Shown piece after piece: positions 35,922-47,915 of a stretch of 64,000 nucleotides of DNA. Every line of letters starts with the position of its first letter. Position 1 is the first letter of the stretch. A program made the translations under genes and the position numbers. Origin of the DNA: Mesodorylaimus sp. YZB2_4 (lineage: Eukaryota; Nematoda; Enoplea; Dorylaimida; Dorylaimidae); assembly GCA_030248295.1 (NCBI GenBank), contig JASANH010000787.1:1-64000 (forward strand), given 5' to 3'. The notes under the pieces are model-generated. The model did not search any database and was not told the DNA's origin. It was given only the letters and a program-made list of their open reading frames with translations.

Positions 35922-38900
35922 GACTGGATTTAGAAATCGTAAAGGATACAGTGCAAGTGTACCTAGTGACTAAAATTCACTTCTGAATGAAAATACGGCC
36001 GATTTGTAAGAAGTGTCGTCAAAGAGAGCAGCAGCTGCAAATTACTCTCAAATAATAATTTAACTGGGCCACAGAAGGAGAGGACATAAAATTGCATTCG
36101 TTGGCGCAACAGAATTTGTACAATTTGAAAATGAAACGACTAAGTAAGATCAAGTAAGAAAATAAAACCAACTAACCAATCCCGAACGCATGGTGTCACT
36201 TTTTATGGACGCCCCGTTAGGTTTTCAATTTTCCTAAAACATCCCCCACGCTTCTCCTCCCTCTTTATCGATGTCAAGAGTGACACGCCGCTTCGTTTTC
36301 GAATTTTACGCCCACTGCAACAAAGTTCCAAGCCTACCTTCAAAGCATGTACGCAGGCTAACCCTCCTTTTTCCAACCCACACATTCGGCTTTTACGTCA
36401 CCTTAAATAGAAAATGTGGAAAACGAGAGCCTAGACGACAATAAAAACACCAGGCCCCAAAAGCTCTGACTCGAGAGTCTGAACCAGGAATATCGGATCT
36501 GTCTAGTCAATAATGAAAAACCGGTCCAGCGAGGATAAAATTGGAAAAAGAGAAGATCAAAAGTGCCAGTAATGTCGTGATTAGAAAAAGGGGATTCCAC
36601 ATAAAACACTGGTTTAGACTAAGTCACAGTGAAGATACCAAAAAGACTTCCACTGCTTATATTGGAATTCCGGTCAAGAAATATGCTTTGGGAAGACAGG
36701 CGCCAAGAAGAAAGATTTCTAAGGGCGGGCGGGTAAATAAAAAGGATTGAGTTAGTTTTTCTTGAATGAAAAATGAGGTGTCAGTTTCTCAGTCTGAAAA
36801 CAGCTGCTGAGTCATTTTTCAAGTCGAACCAGGGTTTTCAGATCAGGAATGCAAAGTTCTTACTTCTTTTAACTGCAAGTGTAAAGGACCTGATTAGGTT
36901 GATCCAGTAGGCATGCTCAGGCGCCAAGATATGTGTACTACGACAAACATTTTACTGTTGACTGTACTCTGTACTCTTTAGTCTCTGCTCTGCTTTTGTT
37001 TAAAAAAGCCCTATCGACCTAGAGGCTGCCACATGGACTAACATAGGCGGTAGTTTTCAAGGAATTTTTTATCCCTATTTGGAGTTCAGACTGTCGTGCA
37101 GCTGCAAAATGATGTTGCAAACATTCAGTCGTTTGAAAGTATGGGATCTACCAGAACTGATAATGACAAGCTGGGGCTATGCAAGTTGATTTTTCTCCTG
37201 CAAGATTTAGTCAACCAAAGAGACCATCAGGGGCTGGACGACACTGAGGCTCCGTCACAATGGAAAGATTATAAAACGAATATAAAAGTGAGACAAAGTG
37301 TAGAACATTTTTTGCGCACTGCTTACCAGTGATTCCAAGATACTGAAACCAGGCTCGTTTTTTGGAACTACGTTGCCCCATGGGAAGATATCCAGGAAAA
37401 TCAAAAATATTAAATCTTTCATCAAATCAAAAAGTGCAAGATTCAAGTTGCACGCTTACAAAACTGGAGCGAGGAGTACTGAGGGGTGCACGGCGTGTAA
37501 TCTCTGCACATGACACAAGCCATGATAAAGTCTATCGTTCATCTATTCAGCCTCGGCAGGTGCACCCACCTGAAAAATCGAAAGCGCTGTGAAAAACTCT
37601 CACACTCGACGCCTCGTAGCAACTGAAAAGCGAATGGAGAAGTTGCCAATCGAATCTAGAGGGTGCCATTTCCTTTTGAAAATGTATTATCGGCCGATGT
37701 GTTAATTAGCACTAATTCTTGAAACAGGCGCAGCAAGTGGAGAGGCGAGGAATAAAAGCACGGAGGGATTGCTTTCTTGGGGAGAGGCACAAGACATCTG
37801 ATATTCGAAGAGATACAAAGCAATTCTGAGAGACACAAAAAAATTCGAAACAGGCGTACCTACTGTGTGTGCTGCACTGTAAGATACATTCGGTACAAAG
37901 GAATACGTAGAAACACAAGAGAAGATGCAGCATATTTTTGGGTTTGTTCTTCGAGTCCATGTGATATTCGGGTAGCCTAATTATATTATTGCATCCCCGT
38001 CAATATATGTAGGCAGATATAACTACAGTACATGCCTTATACATGTACCTACCTGCCTGCCTGAGTGAGAGAGTCTGCATGGTATATGGAAGGCAGACCC
38101 TCATATAGAGGAGCCGCGGTGGCTCAGTTCAGGGGCGCAACCAGGATTTGAGGAAGGGGTGGCTCAAAAAAAAATAAATGCATGTGAATTTCAGGGGTAA
38201 ACATAAAGTAGATCGAAACACAGGAGCCTAAAATATCAGAACTTGTGCAGGTACCACACACTCTGCGGGTAGGTGGTTGGCTCGAGCCGCATATCCATCC
38301 CACTGGCTACGGCCGTGCAGTTAGTAGGCGTTGGTCCAGCATTGCTTGCGCCAGTAGCCTGGCCAAGGCCGCAGTTCAGTTCTGGCTGAGGACGGCAGTT
38401 TAACCGTCGCTGGCCTTTCACGCCAGGCTCTGGACGACTCACCCCGCACACCCAAGTGGCGGACGCCGAACGAGTAGAGAATCAGGAAACTGGTTCCTGG
38501 TCACCAATCAGGAAGGTCCCTCCTTAATCGCCCAGTATCATCCTGGGATGCTGGTGCAGTCCAGGATTCCCTCGTGTGGAGTTGCTCCTGCTTGGTGGGG
38601 ACACACAAGGGAGCTGCTGTGAGAGGGGTCACCTCACGGCCTCGCTTATCATATCAGAACTGCGGAAGTTCTGTGGGGGGAGGGGGGTCGCCGCCGACAA
38701 AAATTTAAAAAAACAAAAGACATGTATGACAGACAGTATAAGCACCGCAAAAATTTCATGCGTTTCTTAGGCTGGTGGCTCTAGAAAAAAGGTTTTTATG
38801 TCGACGGTACAGTAACTAGCAATACATGTCCTCTCAAGTGTACAAGGAAAATGGAGTTGCACAGGAAAATTCGCTGACGTTGGCACTAATTGATCATATT

Positions 38901-40590
38901 ATAAAATGTCATCATTTTAATAAATATTTTCAGCATGTAATCGTAATTACCATAATTATCGTAGTGATGTTGAAAGTTTTTCATGTAGGTATAATTACCA
39001 TGCAAGAAATTATCATGCTTGACTCAATATGCTCTTGTTGAATGGCATAAATAAATTTTTTCCTAGGCTTTTTTCTTACTGCAGTAGGTACATCTGAATT
39101 ACATGCACATATATAAATTAAAAAAACAGCAGCATAAAAAAGCAATTATAATTCCCAGTTCCCGTCCCTGATCACCCTCTTTGTATCATCACTGTACGAC
39201 GTGTGGGCTTGAAGATTGTTCTTCCTCCTCCACAAAATTTAAATTATTTACGCGTATGTTTCCAATGAAGCTCATATATTTCGAGCGGCCAAACTATCTA
39301 GTAGAGTGTAACATGGCGTTTTGTTTTGATGATTGTTTAACCCCAGTATGCTTGACACAGCAATCGAGGACCCTACGATGGGATCTCGAACTTCTGATGT
39401 TCGTGAGATATCGATCAGAAACGCCTTCTAAAGTCTGGACCCCAGTACTGTCGAATATAGGTCCGCGAATTTGACCTGGGAAGGGGCTAGAGTTTAGAGA
39501 AGCACTATCCTGTCCCCAAAAATGATGGCGCTAATTAATTTTTAAACATTTATGAAATAAGAAACCTGTTTGTTCCTGAACTGTACTGTTGGACATGGTG
39601 CTTGCTTGAAACAAAACCGCACTTGACACATACAAAAATTGAGTTCACTAGTCAGACTTACCAAAAGGTTTGTTTACCTGGGGACAAAGCAATAAAAAAT
39701 AATGCAGTATTTTTGTTAAAGTCTCACCCATTTTTACAAAAATTTCAAGCTCTTAAAAGAAGGTTATTCCTGGACATATACTGTAAGATGAGTGAATAAA
39801 TAGTGGTCATAATAAGAATAATCCCCTACAAAAAGTGCCCAAAAATAGTATCTAAGATAACAATTTTCTAAGGAAATTCTGAAATTTATGAGGCCATATC
39901 TCAGCATTATATCATCAATCGCAGTCCTTACCCATAGCCGACTCGAATATGGATGAACGAAACAAAGATATGACAGCTGCAACCATCACGGCTAGTGCTA
40001 CATATTGGTCGAGAGAAGTAGATACTTCTTTGCCACCAGATTGAGCCCAATTACCCTTATACATCGTTTCGTACTCGTTCAATTCTTTAGCTATGCAATC
40101 CAGCAGTTGCTAAGAAATTTTGCGAGAAACTACTTTTTTGATGCACTCATGCGCTAAAGCACATACTTTTTCAGAAAATGGGGGGGGGGAGAAGAGGGTG
40201 GTATTATCATACGGATGCACTCAGGGCGGACATGCTTGACGAACTTGTCTTAGCTCAACTCAATAAGGGCACCCGTGCGAGTGAATTCCGTCCGAAAGGT
40301 GTCAGCGCCATTAAGGCACATTATGCGTGAAAAAGATAATCCAATGTTCAAAGGACAGAACCAGGGTTGAGAAGGAAGGGAAATATGCGTGTGGGAAAAA
40401 TATTTAAAAAGGCTGAAGAGTGTTTCACGCTCGTTTACTTTCGAATTGCAAGTTTGTTATTTTTAATGAAAAAATTGGTTGTTCCAAAAAATAAAAATTT
40501 AGCACATTCCTCAGGCTACACAATCTCAGAATATATTTGGATTCGTAAAAGTGAATTGCAGTAAGCTGACATAAAATAAGTTTTTCTTAC
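35922..40590. other. No supported gene; SINE-bearing region
   Basis: Apart from SINE copies near 38112-38650 I see only short, unrelated frames (for example 37096-37332 plus, 78 codons, no known domain). Confidence 0.4.
38272..38650 (+). mobile_element. tRNA-derived SINE, family 1, diverged copy
   Basis: Shares the ordered blocks cgccaggctctggacgact, gaacgagtaga, gtccaggattccctcgtgtg and tgctcctgcttggtgggg with the copy at 32160-32522. The B box is degraded. A second SINE-head-like piece (gagccgcggtggctcagt) lies at 38110-38128. Confidence 0.8.
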
Positions 40591-40777
40591 CTTCCCATTC
40601 ATAACGCAAATAAAATGAGACTGTCCGAAATATCCAATATAGTTCCTGGTATAGATTACCCCAGAATCCGGAAAATCTTCTCGGTGCTGGATAATGATTT
40701 CTGACCATTTGGCTCACAGTCACACAGTTTTCGTTTTTTGCATCGATCTTGCGTAGGGAAAAGCCGTGGCTGTGCAT
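40591..40777 (-). other. Candidate alternative first exon (KChIP C or another gene)
   Basis: A 62-codon frame from ATG 40777 ends at a strong donor (GAAG|GTAAGA) in phase 1, as needed by KChIP C exon 2. It is aromatic-rich at its end (LYWIFRTVSFYLRYEWE), and the join would give RYEWEDAELEEFDT, close to KChIP N-terminal segments. The intron would be 7.2 kb, so assignment to KChIP C is tentative. Confidence 0.4.
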
Positions 40778-43700
40778 TTTCGGAGAACCTCACTTTAAAA
40801 TAATAAATGCAAATTTTTGGTGTTCACTGGAACAGTTCACTCGAAAAAGACAAAAACTCTTGACAGATTAATGACTCAGAGAGCACAAAATCGAAGAGCG
40901 AGTTTGTACATAATTTTTCAGATGTTTCTGAAAAAAATAATGGAATATCAAAATTTTCCGATTGCTTGAATATTTTTTTATATGAAGTTTGGTCGAGAGT
41001 CAGAAACTCCGGTCAGACTATCGGAGGCCCAGGCGGGTCACTCAATTTACTGGAGAGGCGGGAAATTTAAAATTCAAAAACTGATTTGACAGTTGCGCAG
41101 CTGCCGAATCAGATTATTTCGAAATAAGTCCAGATTCGAGTCTGATGGCGATAAGATTCGGCCACAAACGAATGCAGGCTTAGTGACTAGTGTAGTCCAT
41201 AGTAACCATTGCTGCTATGGTGCGTTGTCGCACTTTCTCCATCGCTACCCCTTGTTTTGCCATTCGTCAAAAGGCAAGACGAAGCAGGTGATTCGCAAAT
41301 GACCTTTATGAATCGCAGGAATAGTCGAATAATGACAGATAATACTGGTCGACCAGAGTTAGGTAGAAGGCAATAAGTTTCTAGAAAATGAGTAAGTTTC
41401 CATTGCAAATTGGAACCTGCCACCAAAATATAATGACAAAGCACTTTGGTCATTCGAATGAAAGACGTGAACATACGCGCTTATATCCATTATTTTTAAA
41501 ATTTATGTCGTTCGTGATAACTAAATGACTTTTTTTATGCGTGAGCAAATTGGACGGTTGGGAGGACAGAAAAGGATTGATCCCCATCTGTTATATCCAT
41601 GGCTACATCCGAGCCCCCCACTATCCGCCCAGTTTATAATTTACGCTTTGTCAGGATAGGTATATTTACGGATCAATTTCCCCCCCCCCCCCCCCCCGGG
41701 TAAATCCTAGTACTCGTGGAGGGCACATTCTCCAATGCGCCCCCTGTGCAACACGTGCTGAACATAGCCGTAGAAGGAATATCGGATGGTTTAAAAAAGG
41801 GGATGTAGAGGCGTGGGAACGAAAAACGGAGAAAAATGCTAAGAGTAACCAAAGTAAAAAATGTAGCGAGGAATCTTGTCTAGTCCGTCTACTGGCCATC
41901 TGAAAGCAGCTCTAAACGGATCTACCTTGAGCAAGGGGCCGACAGAGAATGTGCGTATGTGGACGGGTATGAGTAGAATAGGCAGCTAGAAGTATACAAT
42001 CTCTGTCTTGACGATTTAGCCGCCCTTTCTTTCATTTTGCCCAAACGGCGGGAGCCCGTTAACGGCTTTTCTTTGAAGATGTTGAGCCGGTGCGTGGAAA
42101 GGAAGGGCTCGATGGACAGTTGTATAAAGAAGAAGTGAGTATATTGTCCCAAGGCACAGCCCCACTCGCTGATCCATACAAAGAGGGATGTGATTGCGAT
42201 GCTGGCTAGGATCTAGTAAGTCGAGAGCGGAGAATCCAGAAGGAATTGGGTGTCGTCATCAGCATTGAAAGTCAGGCGAGGTTTAGAATTAGGAGACGCA
42301 GGATTTCTTATTGCTGATTTGAAAGCAGTGGCATATCGAGCGATGCACTGATTGTGGAGAGGTCAAATTCAAATCGTTACTTTAGATTAAGAGGGATGCT
42401 GGGGCACACAGGAAAGCAACAATAAGTGCCCCTGTAACTTTTACATCATATATTTCTGCTGAAGGAAACCTTAAAGTGTTGAGATCCATACAGCTGGCAT
42501 GAAACAATACACGGTGGTAACGACAACCCCCCACCCACTTCCATCCCCTCCTGACTAACGGTCGTACAGTACGGTACTGTGCACGTCTACACGTAATGTC
42601 ATGTCATACTTTGTCATGTCATACTTTATCCATAGCCAAGCACCATAAGGCGCACCAGGCAAGAACACAAAACAACACACAGCACACCCCCCCCCACCCC
42701 CCCCAAACCCACCCCCCCCCCCCCCCCCCCACGTAATCGCTCATTGGTTTGGCAACTTGCAACTCTTTTGAAAAAGACACCGGCACTGTAAGTTCGATGA
42801 TGCAGGTTCCAAAAAGAGCTCTTTACAATGGGACAGTTTCTGATAGATCCAGATTTTCTCCTTAGGTTTCAAGAATTCTGCAATTCTGCAATTCTGGCAC
42901 ACAGCAAATCGATGTCTAAGCTTACAGTGCATGCGCAAAATAAGTGAGCCGTGTCAAATAGCCCTTTCATCAAACTGGCGTCCTTTCATCAACGAGAATA
43001 AGAGGTGCTTTTACAAACAACTTATACTGTATGCCCCGGTTTTTCGAAGTCATCGATTTTAGAAAATGTAGGCATCAGAGTACTGTCCAGCAAAGTACAC
43101 GCAAAGTTTACCCACAAAACCGATCTTCTAATAATCGTGTCTAACCCACAAAGCCGAAATAGGTTTCACTCTTTTTATAGAACGATACAGTTCCCTCATG
43201 ACGCAAGCACCAAAATAAGCTACCTACCTACGTCAATAAAGCGAGTCGAGAAAAACAAGAAATCCAAAAAGAGACGAGGCGAGAAAGAGAAGACAAGGGT
43301 TACGTGCTCAGCATCCGCCATTGGCTTCTGTTTCGCTCACTCACTGACACTTGTGGCTTATTTGATAGCCATGCCAGCCGACATTGCCGAATGCTGGCAC
43401 TCCTTTACTTCACTTTTTAGAAATTGCTTTTTTCTTTGCTGAAGATCCAAACTGATGAGAAACGAATTTGAAGGCGTTGAAGCAGAGTCTTAGCTGGAAG
43501 CAACAAGCGTTGATAGGCAGATAATATTGACAGCCAGCCTCTGCTACTGATGAGATCCGGGTGCGTTTCAAGGAGTGAGGGCGGAATGAATATTAGATGT
43601 AAGAGTGCACCAGACAGAATGCGTCTAATTATAGTATTCTTTGAGCAACATCGTCAAAGGCACTGAAAAATTGGACTTCTAGGATTGTAGGCTGCTATGA

Positions 43701-46359
43701 GCTGCAACAGGTGCCACTTCTCGACTACAACAAACGTGAGTCCTGAACTGTCATCCTACCATTTATTAAAACAGTTTGACTTCGTTTGGAGTAGCAGCTG
43801 TTGGCAGAAAGCATTATGCCAAGTGGAGATTTTGCACCACGCCCATAACCCAGGGCAGCCCATCAAGTCTTCCTACCTAGTTCGTGACTGAAACATCACT
43901 TTGACGGGTGACGTATCTAGCTGCAAGCTTCGTGTAGAGTTGTAGAGTATCGATTGCTGGTCTAAGAAAGCCTCTACGAATAGTTAAGACCTGAAAGCAA
44001 GGAAGGATCAAGTTGCAATCTACAGTACAGTACTCAACTCTGATAAAGGTAGCATGACAGTGTAAAGTACAACCTCTAGTGTATGTAAATTATCAGAAGT
44101 GGCTTTGTATGGAAAAAGAGGAGCAGATGCAGACGGACGATGGCGTCTCAATGTTCCGTCAATCAATGCTCACTCGTATTTCTTTGCTGCATAAGTTACA
44201 TCAATTCCTCACTACTTTACACTGACATCAACGCATGGCAGGTTGCAGTGTAAAGTAGCGTAACATTGTGAAGTAATTGTGTGTATGAGTTGCAAATTTG
44301 TGGGTATAAAACTTTTCCGTAGAATCATTTCGTCAAGTTTTTAAAAATTAAGTGTCATTAATTGTCGGATATTTTCGGTGCTGCAAGATAATGGAATAAA
44401 TGGAAGAAAAGAACTCAATTCAATACTCGCACCTCTCAGAGAGACTTTATTCCCGTAGTTGACGTCAGGCTGACAATCGACAGTACTGTAGTTCCAAGAC
44501 CCCGACCTCATTGGCCACCTTATCTGGCAACTTTCTGACCCATGGTACCCGCGGCTCATGCACCTCGCCCTTCAAGCTGGTCTCATATCCTCGCCACTAC
44601 ACGTCAATGGCGGACATCGGATAGCACGCATTAATTGACTTCGTATCACACGAGACATCAGGCCTTTCTTTTCCACGTACGCCCAACGACCCCACAACGA
44701 TATGGCTAGTGAATGTGGGAGCAATTCCAAGGATGGTCTGAGTGATTGGGGCTGATCGTCAGCTAGGATCACACCTCTTGGCGACACTGATATCGCCAAT
44801 GGAAAATATTGATCGGCCCCTTCGTCACCGTGGTAGATGAATCTAGCCGACGTTAGTGAGACAGTGATTGAGAGGAAAACGTAAATATAAGATATCTGAA
44901 ATGTGGCAAAATATTATTTCTGGTCTGATCTCACTTTTTCTTGTCACATCTGGAACTGCATTGAAACACGGAACTCCTCTGCAGGCCTCCTTGCTCTCAC
45001 TTGTGCGCACTTCCTGGCCGCTCCACTCACTTTGTCCATATGCCCCTTTGAGAGCCCATACACTCGCTGAGTGAAACATGGTGTGTACAATACTACAGTT
45101 GGCGTTGTTCAGAGGAGCTTTTGCAGGAAAAGCTGCGACCAGCTTATGGTTGAATCATCACCCAAACGGGGCCTCCATGAAAACTCTGGGAAGAGAATCT
45201 CAACAGAAATACGATCAGTAGAAATGTTATGCGCACAGTTTCTGACAGCGTGCCTTGTGTGCTGTCCAGTGCGAAGTAAGATAATGCAAGGAACACTACA
45301 CCACGCCTACACTTGATGCATAAGAACTGCACGATGCATAAGAATAGTTTTGCATAAAAAACCTCAGTGCAAACCACTTTGCTATCGCCAGTTTCGCATA
45401 ATGACTGTACATTATTATGAATATTCGCAGGGTGTTGAATAGGAGGATCTCCAGACAAACTCCAAATGCCAAGAAATCGTGGGCAGGTCTTATCGCTGCT
45501 CCTGCGAATGTTATTGACTTTACACTTCCCAGCTTGTCCTAATGGCTGTATAGTTTTATGAATATTCGCAAATTTTACACAAGAAATGTTACTTACCGCC
45601 TTAAACGTTGACATTTTTGAAAATACCTTTCGCTAGCACAAATTTAAGCTACCCGTGACCCAACTGGCATACCTGTCTGACACATTCCTTCAACGCCCCC
45701 GTCTTATATATCTTGTGCACCGCCTTGACGAAATCGTTGGAGCTTCGACGCCTCGAGCATTTGATATGGATTCAATTTACGTCTTCGTCGACTGGGGCAA
45801 CGAACCGACGCCTACGAAAACATGCCATACCGCCCTAATACAGAGCGAGGGAATCGAGAAATGGAAGCCATCCAAAGTTAATGCTTATCACTTTACTGGA
45901 GGCAGGTGAACCATCATGTATGACGTCCTAGTTTTGAAAAAAACCATTGGAAAAAAACTATTTGACGTAGTTCTGTTTTGCAAGTTTTATACACAAAATA
46001 CTGCGAATTAGAAATAAAAAACTCTTCCTTATTTTTCGTGCAATAAAACATGGATAAGCTAAAGAATAACCGGCCTATATGTAGAGTATTCCTGCAATAA
46101 ACTGCCTAAAAATCTGTCGATCCTCTGCAATCCTTGACGTCTGCATTTGAATTAAGCGCCGCGAACTGTCATAAGCAGCCTGAACCTGCAAATCACTCTT
46201 CGCGGTGCGCTGGGCACAGTAATCCTCCATATTTGGCACGTTTCTGGCACGCTCTTAGTCAGTTCGAAATTACGAAACTTTAGACCCCGAGTTTGGTGGG
46301 TGTTGTTTCCGCAAACTACCTACAAACACAATTCGAGAACTGGCAATTATCTCATCAAC
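40778..46359. other. No supported gene upstream of PP6
   Basis: Contains C runs at 41680-41697 and 42712-42730, an inverted SINE family 2 tail at 42598-42655, and a pair of similar blocks sharing tttatgaatattcgca near 45410 and 45550. Frames at 43005-43442 (145 codons, lysine-rich), 45144-45614 minus and 45655-45909 plus show no domain I recognise. Confidence 0.4.
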
Positions 46360-47605
46360 ATGGTTGTAAATTTCGATTTGGATCGATGGGTTGAAATTGC
46401 GAAAGAATGTAAATATCTGCCCGAACCGGATTTACGCAAACTGTGCGATATCGTATCCACCATTCTAATCGAAGAACCAAATATCGTACCCGTCGCGGCA
46501 CCTGTCACAGTTTGTGGTGATATTCACGGCCAATATTACGATCTGGAAGAACTGTTTCGTTGCGGTGGTTCAGTGCCGGACACGAATTATATTTTTATGG
46601 GCGATTTTGTCGATCGTGGTTATTACAGTTTGGAAACTTTGACTCGATTATTAACTTTAAAAGCAAAATGGCCGAATCGTATCGTCTTGTTGCGTGGAAA
46701 TCACGAATCGAGGCAAATCACCCAGGTAACGAAAGTTCGATAAACATTCTCTGGAAAATGCGGTATTCTAGCGAAGTTCTCTTCCATTTTGTATATTGGC
46801 CCTGGCTACGCCACTTAAATTTGACCTGAAAAATTATAAAACCTTGTATTCGAGCAAAGATCCTGCGCCTAGCACCTTGCATAAACCTTTAATATATTCC
46901 ATAAAAACATATTTGAGTGCCATTTCAGGGACAGCGGAAATTTTTAAAATCCCAAAGACGAGGGAAAAATACGGTATATCACTTTTTTAGGTTTACGGTT
47001 TCTACGATGAATGCATTACCAAATATGGAAATGCCAACGCCTGGCGTTATTGCTGCCGTATTTTCGATTACCTACCTTTGGCCGCATTGATCGATAACAG
47101 CGTTTTTTGCGTTCACGGCGGGTTATCCCCTGAAATCAAAACTTTGGACGCCGTTCGTACCATTCCGAGAGACAAAGAAATTCCGCATAAAGGCGCATTT
47201 TGCGATCTCATGTGGTCCGATCCGGAAGAAGTCGATAGTTGGGCTATTAGTCCCCGGTAAGAGTAACCTGGTCTTGCTTTCCCACCAGCACCTGCATCTG
47301 CTGTTCTTTCCAGAGGCGCTGGTTGGCTGTTCGGTAGCGCTGTATGTCGCCGATTCATGGAAGACAATCGACTGGTTTTGATTTGTCGAGCACATCAACT
47401 AGTAAATGAAGGCTTCAAGTACATGTGGGACGATCGATTGGTCACAGTTTGGTCAGCTCCAAATTATTGTTATCGCTGCGGTAATCTGGCCGCTGTCTTG
47501 GCATTTGGATCGGATATAAACCAACGCGAAGCAAAGACTTTCGCGGCTGTCCCCGATGAACAGCGTACGATCCCGGAAAGAAATGCTACGCCCTACTTTT
47601 TATGA
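46360..47605 (+). CDS. PPP6C: Serine/threonine protein phosphatase 6 catalytic subunit
   Basis: Three exons in phase: 46360-46725, 46991-47256 and 47314-47605; 307 aa, against 305 in human. A metallophosphatase that removes phosphate from Ser/Thr and works with SAPS-domain and ankyrin regulatory subunits. All PPP motifs are present: GDIHGQ (53-58), GDFVDRG (81-87), RGNHE (112-116), HGGLSP, WSDPE, ICRAHQ and [37 protein letters not shown] [15 protein letters not shown], and the C-terminal TPYFL favour PP6 over PP2A or PP4. The terminal Leu is the residue methylated in this subfamily. ATG context caacATGg is good; an in-frame upstream ATG at 46300 exists but would add an unrelated leader. It converges with MMS19, 310 nt between stop codons. 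Confidence 0.95.
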
Positions 47606-47915
47606 ACTATAGCACAGCACTAATTGACACGCGTCTATCTAGTACAGTATGTGAATTATATAAGGATATATTTTTCCATTATTTTGTGAGTTAAATCACC
47701 AATTACTAATCACTAATTAGGGAATCGCCCATTGTAATTGATCACCCATATCTTGTTTTTTCCTCGTCTTCTTCTCACAATAATGAAGATATTTTCACCC
47801 GAGAACAAACCTGCGAAATGATGAAGCGTTTGTTTCATTTCAGGGAAGAATTCAGTTTTGTTTTGCTCGTATCTTGAATGCGATACAAGTCAAGGCATTT
47901 GATTCTGCCATTTAC
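47606..47915. other. Short convergent space between PP6 and MMS19
   Basis: 310 nt of AT-rich DNA between two convergent stop codons. I see no AATAAA for either gene, so the 3' ends may overlap. Confidence 0.5.

Noticed and set aside
43005..43442. 145-codon plus frame
   Set aside because: No recognisable domain, mixed composition with a lysine-rich stretch, and no splice partners.
45144..45614. 156-codon minus frame
   Set aside because: Contains a duplicated 35-bp block that makes two similar peptide pieces; this is explained by a local DNA repeat, not by a protein domain.
45655..45909. 84-codon frame upstream of PP6
   Set aside because: Protein-like wording but no recognised domain, no shared frame with PP6 and no donor in a suitable place.
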